Source: an uncultured Bacilli bacterium
Lineage (GTDB): Bacteria > Bacillota_I > Bacilli_A > RFN20 > CAG-288
NCBI GenBank assembly: GCA_944349335.1
Contig: CALVMW010000001.1
Span: 268,309-332,308 of the forward strand
Length of the DNA stretch: 64,000 nt
Direction of reading: 5' to 3'
Part shown: piece after piece, positions 17,037-27,004 of the stretch
Layout: every line of letters begins with the position of its first letter
How positions within the stretch are numbered: the first letter of the stretch is position 1
Program-made: the position numbers and the translations under genes
Notes under the pieces: generated by a model
Told to the model about the DNA's origin: nothing
The model's input: only the letters and a program-made list of their open reading frames with translations
The model's database searches: none

Positions 17037-18716
17037 ATGTTAGATAATGAAGAAAATAATGAGGTAGAAAATCAATTATCTGAAGAACAAGAAGACTCAT
17101 CTGTAGCTTCTATTGACTCAGAAAAAGATGAAGATGTTATCGATGAAGATGAAACTCAAAATGATGAATTAGAAGATGAAGAAGAAGAAAAAGATAACAA
17201 AATCGATGAAGATGATGAAGTTGAACAAATAGATAAATCAGTTTATAGTCTTGCTATCAATCTAAAAAGAGCTGATATTTCAAGAATTATATATTCAGTT
17301 TTAGTTTGGTCTCTTTATCTTACTATCATGATCGGAAGTATTGTTACAATCGCTTCAGAAGGTTCAAAAAATATATTTGAGTATGTAATTAATAATATTC
17401 CTATATCTGAAATACAAGATACTCTCATCAATATCGGACTATGGATCAATATCATCATCTTTGCTATCATCTTTTTCTGGACAATCATTCCGTTTATTAA
17501 ATCTTTATTACATCCATTATCCAATTTCACGATAACTTCAAAGAAAACTAAACTTAATATTTTTAATAATAGAAAGAAAGTTGTCAGTTCATTATCAACT
17601 TTATGTATCTTTTCACTCATCTCTTTATTCTTATTCTATATAATTTTAGCTATCGCTGGTTGCGGATATTTAGATTTAGAACATATTTTCAACTTTAAGG
17701 AAGTGCTAACCTATTATAATTTTGATCCTACTTTTTACCTTTTTGCCATGCTCGCTTTCTTATTCTTATTTATCTATGGTCTTTTTATTAAGTCGCGTGC
17801 TAAAACAATCTATAGTGAACTTAAAACAAATCAAGATGATAAAAAAGGCGTGAAACAAAACATAATTGAATTAAATGAACACTTTGAAGCTTTAAGAAAA
17901 TTTAGTTTAAAAGATGAAAGATATAAATATGCTCATATTTACTATTATGTCACAGGTGTTTTAGGTTATTTAGGCATAATCGCCGCTATTATTATTTCAC
18001 TAGTTTTACCTTTTACTTACATCGGTTCTACTGATTCAACAAATAACAATTCTAACAATAGTTCAATTCATAATTCATCAACTGTTACACCTATCAATGA
18101 TGATTATCGATTACTTTCTATTGATAGTACAGACTCTGATATTCACTCCATTATGGGAGAACCTTCTGTTATTGAGTATCAAGAAAATTTAGTATTTTAT
18201 ATTTACTATGATTATAGTAAAGATCAAGCGCTTTTTGATAGATATTTATATGATAGTAGTTTATTAAGTCAATCCGAATTAGAATATATTGAAAATGTCG
18301 GCGGTGAACAAACATTAATCTATGTTCAAAATGGTTATCTTGCTGCATTATTCCATTTAGATAATCAACCTCTTTCAATGTCTTCATTCAACTATGGTTC
18401 ATTTAAAAATATCAGTTTAGTTGATCCTTTAAATCAATTAGGGTCGCTTAATTATATAATCGACCTAGCATTTAGAATGTATCCTGAGTTTGACTCCTAT
18501 TCAAATCAAGAAAAAGAATTAGCTTTAACCGAAATCTTTAAATCATACATCGAACAATATGATGACAAGATAGGTATAGCTGTTGAATATACTGAAGGTT
18601 ATTTTTTAAGTAATTTAGTTCTTTCTAATGACTATGAAGTTTATACGACCTTTGAATCTATAAATAATTTTTCTTTCACATTAGATTTTGGTGTATATCA
18701 ATTAGTTATTAGCTGA
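17037..18716 (+). CDS. Acidic multi-pass membrane protein of unknown function
   Basis: Not recognised. The 559-residue protein begins with about 75 very acidic, low-complexity residues (runs of Glu/Asp), then five hydrophobic segments: about residues 95-117, 133-155, 185-207, 227-246 and 306-330, and finally a soluble 220-residue C-terminal part rich in Asp, Ser, Tyr and Asn after a Ser/Asn linker. The start at 17037 is preferred over 17022 because GAGG (17024-17027) is well spaced for it. The acidic head would face the cytoplasm if the C-terminal domain is outside (inference). It stands between the CAT-like gene and the ABC exporter and has no evident terminator after it. Confidence 0.7.
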   Translation: MLDNEENNEVENQLSEEQEDSSVASIDSEKDEDVIDEDETQNDELEDEEEEKDNKIDEDDEVEQIDKSVYSLAINLKRADISRIIYSVLVWSLYLTIMIGSIVTIASEGSKNIFEYVINNIPISEIQDTLINIGLWINIIIFAIIFFWTIIPFIKSLLHPLSNFTITSKKTKLNIFNNRKKVVSSLSTLCIFSLISLFLFYIILAIAGCGYLDLEHIFNFKEVLTYYNFDPTFYLFAMLAFLFLFIYGLFIKSRAKTIYSELKTNQDDKKGVKQNIIELNEHFEALRKFSLKDERYKYAHIYYYVTGVLGYLGIIAAIIISLVLPFTYIGSTDSTNNNSNNSSIHNSSTVTPINDDYRLLSIDSTDSDIHSIMGEPSVIEYQENLVFYIYYDYSKDQALFDRYLYDSSLLSQSELEYIENVGGEQTLIYVQNGYLAALFHLDNQPLSMSSFNYGSFKNISLVDPLNQLGSLNYIIDLAFRMYPEFDSYSNQEKELALTEIFKSYIEQYDDKIGIAVEYTEGYFLSNLVLSNDYEVYTTFESINNFSFTLDFGVYQLVIS

Positions 18717-18751
18717 TTTATTTTAGGATTTTCGAAAACTAAATTTAGTTA

Positions 18752-18757
18752 TATAAT
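18752..18757 (+). promoter_or_regulatory. -10 box of the ABC exporter operon
   Basis: TATAAT at 18752-18757 is only 12 bases before ATG 18770. No Shine-Dalgarno fits in the expected 6-nt leader. The -35 region is weak (TTTTCG at 18729-18734). Confidence 0.5.
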
Positions 18758-18769
18758 TTATATATAACT

Positions 18770-20539
18770 ATGAAGAAGTTTTCCTTGCTCAGCTTTCTAA
18801 AGCTTCATCTTAAAGATACCTTGCTTGCAATGATTTCGATTATGCTCGAGTCGGCGCTAGAAATATCGATACCTTTTTTGATGAACTTACTTTTAAAAAA
18901 TGGTTTAAATGAGACAGTAATAAATAATGTTTATACCTATTCTTTAAATTTAGATTATCTGTTCTTAATCGGCGGAATAATGATATTATTCGCTCTTTTA
19001 GCTTTATTACTTGGTTTATCGACAGCTTATTTTACTGCTAATGCTGGACGTTATTTAGGTGAAGAATTAAGAAAAGCAGAATATCAAAAAATACTTTCTT
19101 ATTCCTTTGCTAATCTGGATTCTTTTAGAATAAATTCACTCATAACAAGAATTACTGGGGATATTCAAATTATTTCTGATGCCTTCTGTCAATCATTAAG
19201 GCCTCTTCTTCGTTCACCTGTTCAACTAGTCTTTGCTCTTTCCTTTGCTATTATAATGTCAAAAGATCTTTCTATTGTCTTTGCTATCATTCTACCCTTA
19301 ATGACAATCCTTCTCTTCTTTATGGCTATTAGAGCAAAGCCACGTTTTATCAAAGTGCAAAGAGCTTTAGATAAAATTAATTTGACAACTGAAGAGAGCT
19401 TAGTAGCTATCCGTTTTATCCGTGCTAATGCTAAAGAAGATTATGAAAATGAAAAATTCGAATCAGTCAATAGTGAGAATAAGAAAATTGCAACTAAAGC
19501 TACTTCTTTTATCGCCTTTAACTCTGCGATTATGCAAGGAATGACTTACACTTGCATTTTAGGTATTTTAATTGTCGGTACAAATATTTCTTTAACTAAC
19601 CATGATGCCAATATGATTATAAATATGGGTTCTTTTTTATCTTATGTCTCCCAGCTTCTCGCTTCTTTAAATATGATATCTAATGTCTTTATGACTTTTT
19701 CAAGAAGTGAAGCTTCAAAAGAAAGAATCAAAGAAGTATTTGAACAAACTAGTGAAATTGAAGATAGAGGAAAAGAAGAACTAAGTGACTCTTCTATCGT
19801 CTTTAAGAATGTTTCATTTATTTATCCTAATCATAGCGAAAAAGTTTTAGATGATATTTCCTTTATAATATCGAGTGGAAGTTTTATTGGAATTATCGGT
19901 GAAACTGGTAGCGGAAAAACAAGTTTAGTAAATCTTATTTCGCGTTATTATGAAAAAACAGAAGGTGATATCTTTATCGGAAATAAAAAAATAGAAGAAT
20001 ATAGTCTAAATTCCCTTCATAGTAATATCGCTACTGCTTTTCAAATCCCTCAACTTTTTAAAGGAACTATCTTAGATAATCTAAAATATGGTAACGAAAA
20101 TATTGATGAAAAAGATGTTATTTTAGCTAGTAAAATCGCTGAATGCTATCCTTTTATAATGGATATGAAAGATAATTTTAATTCGCTAGTGAGTTCGCGT
20201 GGTACTTCTCTTTCTGGTGGTCAAAAACAGAGAGTCGCTTTAGCTAGGGCACTACTTAAAAAGCCTAAAATCCTCATCCTAGATGACTCTTTTTCCGCTT
20301 TAGATAGGATTACTGAACGCAAAATAAAAGATAACCTAAAGAAATATTTATCAGATACAACTATCATCGTTATCTCCCAAAAGATTTCAACTATTGAAGA
20401 TGCCGATATGATCATCGTTTTAGACAAAGGAAAAGTATCTTCGATCGGAACTTCAAAAGAATTATTAGAACAAGATGGGATTTATAAATCCATCTACACT
20501 TTACAAAGGAAAGAAGATTATGGCAGTATCACTAAATAG
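18770..20539 (+). CDS. ABC exporter half-transporter with degenerate catalytic site
   Basis: A 589-residue protein: six membrane segments (about 15-310) then an ATPase domain with Walker A GETGSGKT near 378, signature LSGGQKQR near 480 and Walker B ILILDDS near 503. The second residue after the Walker B aspartate is Asp instead of the catalytic Glu, and the H-loop histidine is Gln (VISQKIS). This is the pattern of the non-catalytic subunit of heterodimeric exporters such as LmrCD, BmrCD and TM287/288. The next gene overlaps by 20 bp and supplies the intact partner. Substrate unknown (drug, lipid or peptide). Confidence 0.92.
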   Translation: MKKFSLLSFLKLHLKDTLLAMISIMLESALEISIPFLMNLLLKNGLNETVINNVYTYSLNLDYLFLIGGIMILFALLALLLGLSTAYFTANAGRYLGEELRKAEYQKILSYSFANLDSFRINSLITRITGDIQIISDAFCQSLRPLLRSPVQLVFALSFAIIMSKDLSIVFAIILPLMTILLFFMAIRAKPRFIKVQRALDKINLTTEESLVAIRFIRANAKEDYENEKFESVNSENKKIATKATSFIAFNSAIMQGMTYTCILGILIVGTNISLTNHDANMIINMGSFLSYVSQLLASLNMISNVFMTFSRSEASKERIKEVFEQTSEIEDRGKEELSDSSIVFKNVSFIYPNHSEKVLDDISFIISSGSFIGIIGETGSGKTSLVNLISRYYEKTEGDIFIGNKKIEEYSLNSLHSNIATAFQIPQLFKGTILDNLKYGNENIDEKDVILASKIAECYPFIMDMKDNFNSLVSSRGTSLSGGQKQRVALARALLKKPKILILDDSFSALDRITERKIKDNLKKYLSDTTIIVISQKISTIEDADMIIVLDKGKVSSIGTSKELLEQDGIYKSIYTLQRKEDYGSITK

Positions 20540-22373
20540 AGCTCATCCTCAAGATTTAAAAAAGACAATATTCCGCCTATTTTCTTATTTAAAATGTTAT
20601 TTACCTATCTTGATAATTGTCTTCTTTTTAGTAATCTACTCTTCTTTAGCTAATATAGTCGGCACTTATATTTCAGGAACTGTCATAATAAATCAATTAA
20701 GTGATTCTTTAGCGAATAATTTACCTTTTGATGTAGCGATAAAAGAGATTGCTACTTCCTGTCTAGTTTTATTAGTTATTTATATTCTCGGTGTCGCTTC
20801 AAATATTTTATATACCCAGATTATGGTAAGGATCTGCCAAGATGTACTTTATAGGCTTAGAAAAGATCTACTTTTAAGGATGCATAAATTAAAAATAAGT
20901 TATTTTGATAAGCATACTAATGGTGAAATAATGTCCTATTATACAAATGATGTTGATTCAATAATGACTATGATCAACGATTCTCTTGGTAATATTATCC
21001 TCTCTCTTTGTAATATCATAGGAACTATAACCTGCTTATTTTTAATAAATGTCTACCTATCGTTAATTGTCATCTTCTTTATTGCTCTGATGTTTTTATG
21101 TATGTATTTTAGTTCAAAAAGAGCTCATAAATATTTTAAAAAACAACAGGATACACTTGCAAAAATCAATTCGGCTGCTGAAGAAGATTTAGTAGGTATG
21201 AAAACTATAAAAGCTTATCAACATGAAAAAATAAGCTTTACTAATTTTCAAAATCTTAATGATAACTGGAGAAAAGATGCTGCTAAAGCCTTCTTTTTCA
21301 CACAGATTAATACTCCGTTTTTTGTCTCGTTAAGTTATCTTAATTTCTCTATTAGTGCGATAGTCGGGTGTGTATTTTTATCTTTAAATATGATAGCTTC
21401 GGGAATCGGAGGCCTAACTTCCTACCTCGTTTTTGTGAGAACTGCTGCTCAACCATTTAATCTCTTTACTCAACACATCAATAATATTTTATCGGCGAGC
21501 GCTGGTGCCGAAAGAATCTTTAACTTTTTAGATGAAGAAATAGAAGAAGATAATGGAAAATATTCCTTGATTAAAATATCTGATGATAAAAACTCAGAGA
21601 GTAGATACGCCTTTACTGACGGAGAAAAGATAATTCCTCTTAGAGGGAAGATCGCATTTGAACATGTTTATTTTTCCTATGTGCCTAATAAACCTATTTT
21701 AAAAGATATCAGTTTCATTGCTCCTGAGCATACAAAAGTCGCTTTTGTCGGTTCGACTGGAGCTGGTAAAACTACTATCATCTCTTTACTGGCCCGCTTT
21801 TATAAAGTAGATCAAGGAAGAATCACCTATGATGGCATCGATATTCAAGATATTAAACTTAATTCACTTAGGCGCTCATTATCTTTAGTCACACAAGATA
21901 CGCACCTTTTTACAGCCTCTATTAAAGATAATATTTCGTATGTTAGAAGACATTCAAGTGAAGAAGAGATAATTGAAGCGAGCAAAAAAGCAAGAGCTGA
22001 TTATTTTATAAGAAGAATGACAGATAAATATGAAACAATAATTTATGATGATGGCAACAACCTTTCACAAGGTGAAAGACAATTATTAGGTTTAGCGAGA
22101 GCTACTCTTTTAAAAACTCCTCTCATCATCTTAGATGAAGCTACTTCTAATATCGATACCCTCAGTGAAAAATTGATTCATAATGCCCTAAAAGATTTAC
22201 TTAGCGAGCGCACTTCGATAGTTATCGCTCATAGGCTTTCGACCATAAAAGATGCAGATATGATCTATGTTCTTTCAGATGGTAAAATCATTGAAAGCGG
22301 AAATGAAAAAATGCTCCTTGAAAAGAAAGGAGCATATTATGATCTTTATACAGGAAATAAAGAACTAGCTTAA
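20520..22373 (+). CDS. ABC exporter half-transporter, catalytic partner
   Basis: A 617-residue half-transporter. Six membrane segments, then Walker A GSTGAGKT near 412, signature LSQGERQ near 515 and Walker B IILDEATS with an intact Glu, plus H-loop AHRLSTI. The signature has Gln for the second Gly, so one composite site is impaired while the other is canonical, as expected for an asymmetric heterodimer with the preceding protein. Start at 20520, not 20475: AAAGGA lies 9 bases upstream and relatives start near here. The 3' end overlaps convergent glyA by 4 bp. Confidence 0.93.
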   Translation: MAVSLNRAHPQDLKKTIFRLFSYLKCYLPILIIVFFLVIYSSLANIVGTYISGTVIINQLSDSLANNLPFDVAIKEIATSCLVLLVIYILGVASNILYTQIMVRICQDVLYRLRKDLLLRMHKLKISYFDKHTNGEIMSYYTNDVDSIMTMINDSLGNIILSLCNIIGTITCLFLINVYLSLIVIFFIALMFLCMYFSSKRAHKYFKKQQDTLAKINSAAEEDLVGMKTIKAYQHEKISFTNFQNLNDNWRKDAAKAFFFTQINTPFFVSLSYLNFSISAIVGCVFLSLNMIASGIGGLTSYLVFVRTAAQPFNLFTQHINNILSASAGAERIFNFLDEEIEEDNGKYSLIKISDDKNSESRYAFTDGEKIIPLRGKIAFEHVYFSYVPNKPILKDISFIAPEHTKVAFVGSTGAGKTTIISLLARFYKVDQGRITYDGIDIQDIKLNSLRRSLSLVTQDTHLFTASIKDNISYVRRHSSEEEIIEASKKARADYFIRRMTDKYETIIYDDGNNLSQGERQLLGLARATLLKTPLIILDEATSNIDTLSEKLIHNALKDLLSERTSIVIAHRLSTIKDADMIYVLSDGKIIESGNEKMLLEKKGAYYDLYTGNKELA

Positions 22374-23596
22374 TTAGGAAGAGGATAATTTTTATTTAAC
22401 TCACTAACTTTTTCTTTAATTGCATCGAGATATTTTCTATCATCTTTATGCGTGATAATCTCATCAATATAATTAGCTATTTCAATGAATTGTTCTTCTT
22501 TATAACCTCTTGTTGTCATAGCTGGAGTACCGATTCTAATACCCGAAGCATAAAAAGGCTTTTCATCATCAAAGGGGATAGAATTCTTATTGACAGTGAT
22601 ATTACAAGATTCTAATAGTTTTTGACACTCAAGCCCTGTCATATTTCTACTCTTTTTGATATCGATCATAAAGAGGTGATTATCAGTTCCTCCTGTTAAA
22701 ATAGAATAACCTTTATCTATAAAGAACTTAGCCATCGCTTGAGCATTTAAAATAACTTGATGAATATAATCTTTATAAGAATCTTGTAAATCTTCATAAA
22801 ATGCGACTGCTTTTGCCGCAATAACATGTTCTAAAGGTCCACCTTGAATACCTGGGAAAATATTCTTATCAACTTTTTTAGCTATCTCAGGATTATTTGT
22901 CATGATTATACCACCTCTAGGACCTCTTAAAGTTTTATGGGTAGTGGAGGTGACAATATCACAATAAGGAAGTGGAGAGGGGTGATAGCCAGTTGCTACT
23001 AGACCAGCAATATGAGCAATATCAGCCATAAGGTAAGCCGAGACACTATCAGCTATCTTCCTAAAGCGGGCAAAATCTAATGGACGAGAATAGGCTGAAT
23101 AACCACAAATAATCAACTTAGGTTTGATTTTAAGTGCTAACTCTTCAACTTCATCATAGTTTAAAAGATAGGTCTCTTTTTCAACATTATAACTATAAGA
23201 ATTATAATCGCGTCCAGAAAATGAAAGCTTATATCCATGAGTTAAATGTCCACCCGCATCAACTCCCATTCCAAGAATAGTATCACCGTGTTCAATTAAA
23301 GAACGGATAGCAGCCATATTAGCGGTTGAACCAGAATAAGGTTGAACATTACAATATTCACAATTAAATAATTTTTTTAGTCTTTCTCTTGCTAAATCTT
23401 CAGCTTCATCGACAAATTCACAGCCACCATAATACCTTTTTTTAGGATAACCTTCCGCATATTTATTAGTTAAAATCGATCCTTGAGCTCTTAAAACTTC
23501 TTGGGAGACGAAATTTTCACTAGCTATTAGTTCAGCATTCTCTTCTTGTCTCTTTCTTTCCTCGTCTATAATGCTAAATATTTTTTGATCTATCAT
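22370..23596 (-). CDS. glyA: Serine hydroxymethyltransferase
   Basis: A 408-residue PLP enzyme converting serine and tetrahydrofolate to glycine and methylene-THF, the main one-carbon source. Seen: IASENFVSQEVLRAQGS, GGHLTHGY, and the PLP lysine in TSTTHKTLRGPRGG near residue 223. GGAGGT ribosome site 6 bases before ATG. Single gene, convergent with the ABC operon (4-bp overlap of stops). It fits with the 5-formyl-THF cyclo-ligase at 31578. Confidence 0.97.
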   Translation of the reverse strand: MIDQKIFSIIDEERKRQEENAELIASENFVSQEVLRAQGSILTNKYAEGYPKKRYYGGCEFVDEAEDLARERLKKLFNCEYCNVQPYSGSTANMAAIRSLIEHGDTILGMGVDAGGHLTHGYKLSFSGRDYNSYSYNVEKETYLLNYDEVEELALKIKPKLIICGYSAYSRPLDFARFRKIADSVSAYLMADIAHIAGLVATGYHPSPLPYCDIVTSTTHKTLRGPRGGIIMTNNPEIAKKVDKNIFPGIQGGPLEHVIAAKAVAFYEDLQDSYKDYIHQVILNAQAMAKFFIDKGYSILTGGTDNHLFMIDIKKSRNMTGLECQKLLESCNITVNKNSIPFDDEKPFYASGIRIGTPAMTTRGYKEEQFIEIANYIDEIITHKDDRKYLDAIKEKVSELNKNYPLPN

Positions 23597-23682
23597 AGAT
23601 AACCTCCAATCAAACTATAATTATTATAAAGATTTATTAAAGGATTGCACCTTTACACTTATTTTTTGGTAAAATTTTAGTG

Positions 23683-23919
23683 ATGAAAAAACAAGTATTA
23701 TTTTATAGTTTACATAACTTTCTAGCGGATATTGATTCTTTGATAGCTAAAAAGGCAAAATTTGTAGCTATTCACTTGTTTTTTGATATTTATAAAAATA
23801 AATTTTTACTTTCTCTACATGGATATAACCTGTGTAAGCTTATCGATAAAGGAAAAATATTTTTAATTTTAAGAAGTCAGAAATTGCTTTATCAATCTAC
23901 TTTAAATAACTTAGCATAA
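23683..23919 (+). CDS. Small hypothetical protein upstream of mgtE
   Basis: Not recognised; may not be real. A 78-residue basic, hydrophobic frame (MKKQVLFYSLHNFL start). A promoter-like TTGCAC (23645-23650) and extended -10 TGGTAAAAT (to 23675) end 7 bases before ATG 23683, so a leaderless message is possible. No Shine-Dalgarno. It lies 100 bp before mgtE in a 424-bp gap that otherwise holds no gene. It might be a leader peptide or chance frame. Confidence 0.3.
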   Translation: MKKQVLFYSLHNFLADIDSLIAKKAKFVAIHLFFDIYKNKFLLSLHGYNLCKLIDKGKIFLILRSQKLLYQSTLNNLA

Positions 23920-23963
23920 TTTTCTTGCAGATCTTAATAATTATCAATATTTGTTTTTGTTAA

Positions 23964-24013
23964 AACTATTCAGGATTTATCTAAGTATTCTCTATATCAA
24001 TCCTGAGAAGGAG
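23964..24013 (+). promoter_or_regulatory. Hairpin next to the mgtE ribosome site
   Basis: CAGGATT and AATCCTG form an inverted repeat of 7 bp with a loop of about 23 bases, ending directly before the ribosome site AAGGAGGTG of mgtE. I see no M-box signature. A regulatory role is a guess. Confidence 0.35.
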
Positions 24014-24020
24014 GTGTATC

Positions 24021-25523
24021 ATGAGAGAAGATGATCTCTTAATTGAAAGCCGACAAAAAGAAGAGCTATTTGAAGAAAATACTCATTCTCTTCATATCGC
24101 TTTAATCACAGCTGACATTCCTACATTAAAGACTATTATTCAAGGTACTGATCCTGTCACTCTTTCTGAAGAATTAAATAATCTTAGCGACAATGAATGC
24201 TCCTTCTTTTTCTCGTCGATGACTGACTATCAAATCTTAGGTGCTATTTTCTCATATCTTAATATAGAAAAAAGGCAATTCCTTTGTGAAAATTTAAACA
24301 GAAAAACTATCTTAAATGTTTTAGCTAAAGTAGAAAATGATGATTTAGCTGACTTTTTAGAGGACTTAACTAAAGACACAAGAAATCAAATACTCGCTTT
24401 ACTTCCAGCCAAAAGAAGGAATATTATCTCATCTTTAGCACGTTTTAGTGATGACTGTGTCGGTTCGATTATGACTACAGAATATCTCTCTATTCCTAAA
24501 GAAGCAAAAGTCAGTGATGCTTTTAAAAAGATTAAGGAAGTAGGTAAAAGTTTAGGAATTATCCGCACTATCTTTATTACTGATAACAACAATATACTTT
24601 TAGGAATAATGGGAATTGAAGATTTAATGTTCGAGGATGAAAATACTCCGATAGTGGATTGCATGCAAAAGGACTTTGCCTATATTTCACCGATTTCTGA
24701 TAAAGAAGAAGCTATTCCTATCTGTCAAAAGTATGATTTAGCTGTTTTACCTGTAGTTTCTGAAAAAGGCTATCTATTAGGAATTATCACTTTTGATGAT
24801 GTTTTAGATGTTATTGAAGAAGAAAATACTGAGGATATTTATAAACAAGCTGGTGTCACTTATAATAACGACGCTCCATACTTAGAAACAAAAGCTTTTA
24901 AACTAGCTAGATCATATGTTATCTGGCTAATTATTCTTTTAATAATCAATACCTTTACCGGAATGATTATTTCAAACTTTGAAACTGCTCTGCTTACTTT
25001 CCCTATCTTACTCTCCTTTATCCCAGCATTAGGTGACTCCTGCGGTGACGCTGGAGATCAGACAGCTAGTATCATCACTCGTTCACTCGCTACTAATGAG
25101 ATTTCAACTAAAGATTTCTTTAAAGTTTCAGGAAAAGAATTCCTAGCTGGCATCTTAACTGCTTTGATGGTATCTTCTTTTTCTTTCCTTTGGGTCCTGT
25201 TAGAATTAAATACACCAATTTTAAATGTTACTGAAGAAATGGAACAAACATTTATTTCTGCTTTCGGTAGTGTTTTAAACGGTCAATTAGTTATAGCTGG
25301 TATAGTTGCTATGGCATTTTTTGTCGGAATTTCTTTAGCTAAACTCTTCGCAGCTATGCTACCGATGCTAGCTAAGATTATTCATCTTGATCCAGCTTTG
25401 ATGAGCGGCCCTTTAATCGCATCAATTATGGATATAATCACCCTCTTAGTTTACTTTTCAATTTCGATGGCTGTCATTGATGCAATCGATCCAGGAGCGA
25501 TAGTTTTAGGAGGTATGTTATGA
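24021..25523 (+). CDS. mgtE: Magnesium transporter MgtE, first of a tandem pair
   Basis: A 500-residue MgtE: N-terminal superhelical domain (to about 145), CBS pair (about 150-280, with IMTTEYLSIP and ITFDDVLDV), and five membrane helices. The pore helix has IHLDPALMSGPLIASIMDI near 455, which keeps the aspartates of the Mg2+ path. The usual GGNAGxQ signature is altered to GDAGDQ. Very strong ribosome site AAGGAGGTG. Stop overlaps the second mgtE by 4 bp. Confidence 0.94.
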   Translation: MREDDLLIESRQKEELFEENTHSLHIALITADIPTLKTIIQGTDPVTLSEELNNLSDNECSFFFSSMTDYQILGAIFSYLNIEKRQFLCENLNRKTILNVLAKVENDDLADFLEDLTKDTRNQILALLPAKRRNIISSLARFSDDCVGSIMTTEYLSIPKEAKVSDAFKKIKEVGKSLGIIRTIFITDNNNILLGIMGIEDLMFEDENTPIVDCMQKDFAYISPISDKEEAIPICQKYDLAVLPVVSEKGYLLGIITFDDVLDVIEEENTEDIYKQAGVTYNNDAPYLETKAFKLARSYVIWLIILLIINTFTGMIISNFETALLTFPILLSFIPALGDSCGDAGDQTASIITRSLATNEISTKDFFKVSGKEFLAGILTALMVSSFSFLWVLLELNTPILNVTEEMEQTFISAFGSVLNGQLVIAGIVAMAFFVGISLAKLFAAMLPMLAKIIHLDPALMSGPLIASIMDIITLLVYFSISMAVIDAIDPGAIVLGGML

Positions 25524-27004
25524 ACGAAATCGAAAATCTTGAAATCATACCTGATCATTCTTTAGAAGCGCAAGTTAATAATCCTTTAACAAGCGATGAT
25601 TTAAAGATGATTATCGAAAGCAAAGATCCTGAAAGATTAAGAACTAGTGTCGATGAATATGATCCGCACACTATCGCTATCGCCTTATCTAGCCTTTCTC
25701 CAAGTGAGATGGTCTACTTTTTCCGTTGTTTAAAAGCTGATTCTTCCGCTCCTATCTTCACTTTATTAAATAGTGACGATAAAGAGAGATTGATTCAAGC
25801 TTTTACAACTGATGAAATTCAAAAGATTGTCGATGAGATGTCAACTGATAACGTTATTTCTTTTTTAGATGATCTACCTGCTAACTTAGTCAATAAAGTT
25901 TTAGCGAGCGCTAAAAAAGAAGATAAAGAAAGAATTAATACTTATCTTAAATTTAAAGAAGATTCAGCCGGTTCAATTATGACCCCTGAATATCTTTCTT
26001 TTAAAGACACAGTTTTAGTGAAAGAAGCCATCAAAAAAATAAAAGAAGTCGGAAAAGATATGGAGACTATCTTCATGCTCTTTATCACTGATGATACGCG
26101 AAGATTAATTGGTACTTTAAGACTAGATCAACTTTTAGAAGCTGATGAAAATGATGTTTTAAAATCAATTATGAATAAAGCGATCGTCTCTTTAAACTAC
26201 AAAGAAGATGTCCAAGAAGTTGTCCATACTTTTAGAAAATATGATATTTCAGTTTTACCGGTCACAAATGACTCAAAAAGGATGCTAGGTATCATCACTT
26301 ATGATGATGTTATCGATGTTGCTAATGCTGAGAATACGGAAGATATTGAAATACAAGCGGCTGTCACTCCTAGTGAAAAACCTTATATGAAGCGCTCTGT
26401 CTTCCAATTAGTTAAAGGTTATGCTTTTTGGATTATCATCCTTCTTATTCTCAATACTTTTACTTCTTCAACTATCTCTTATTTACAAAATACTTTAGCG
26501 ACAATTCCTGTTTTGACTGCTTTTGTTCCGACGATTATGGGAACTAATGGCAATGCTTCTGATCAAACTTGTACTGTTATAACTAGAGAATTAGCTTTAG
26601 GAAATATTACAACGAAAAAATACTTTAAAGCAGTTTTTAAAGAATTTAAAGCTTCAGTGATAACTTCCTTTATTATGGCTATCTTCTCTTTTGCATGGAT
26701 TTTAGTTGAACTATATTCAGGCATAATCAATATGACTGAAGCTGATAGTAATATCCTTCTAAATTTCTATAATGGAAATACTAATCTCTTTTATATCTCT
26801 CTTGCTAGCCTTATCTCCTTAACTTTCTTCTTTGTTATCATCATCGCTAAATTCTTAGGCGTCTCCTTACCCGTGATCGCTAAACTTGTACATATTGATC
26901 CCGCATTGATGAGTCAACCTCTCATTTCAAACATCTTAGATATCATTTCAGTCTGTGTCTATGTACTTTTAGCAAATCTCTTAATGCAAGGGCTAGGATT
27001 TTAG
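25520..27004 (+). CDS. mgtE: Magnesium transporter MgtE, second of a tandem pair
   Basis: A 494-residue paralog of the preceding gene with the same layout: N domain, CBS pair (IMTPEYLSF, ITYDDVIDV) and membrane domain with VHIDPALMSQPLISNILDI. The signature reads GNASDQT, also off consensus. MgtE works as a homodimer in studied species; an overlapping divergent pair suggests a heterodimer here (inference). Start at the ATGA overlap, with GGAGG inside the first gene. Its end overlaps the convergent methyltransferase gene by 12 bp. Confidence 0.93.
   Translation: MNEIENLEIIPDHSLEAQVNNPLTSDDLKMIIESKDPERLRTSVDEYDPHTIAIALSSLSPSEMVYFFRCLKADSSAPIFTLLNSDDKERLIQAFTTDEIQKIVDEMSTDNVISFLDDLPANLVNKVLASAKKEDKERINTYLKFKEDSAGSIMTPEYLSFKDTVLVKEAIKKIKEVGKDMETIFMLFITDDTRRLIGTLRLDQLLEADENDVLKSIMNKAIVSLNYKEDVQEVVHTFRKYDISVLPVTNDSKRMLGIITYDDVIDVANAENTEDIEIQAAVTPSEKPYMKRSVFQLVKGYAFWIIILLILNTFTSSTISYLQNTLATIPVLTAFVPTIMGTNGNASDQTCTVITRELALGNITTKKYFKAVFKEFKASVITSFIMAIFSFAWILVELYSGIINMTEADSNILLNFYNGNTNLFYISLASLISLTFFFVIIIAKFLGVSLPVIAKLVHIDPALMSQPLISNILDIISVCVYVLLANLLMQGLGF

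Noticed and set aside
23920-24020. Possible M-box Mg2+ riboswitch before mgtE
   Set aside because: I could not find the conserved M-box stretches; only a simple hairpin is present.
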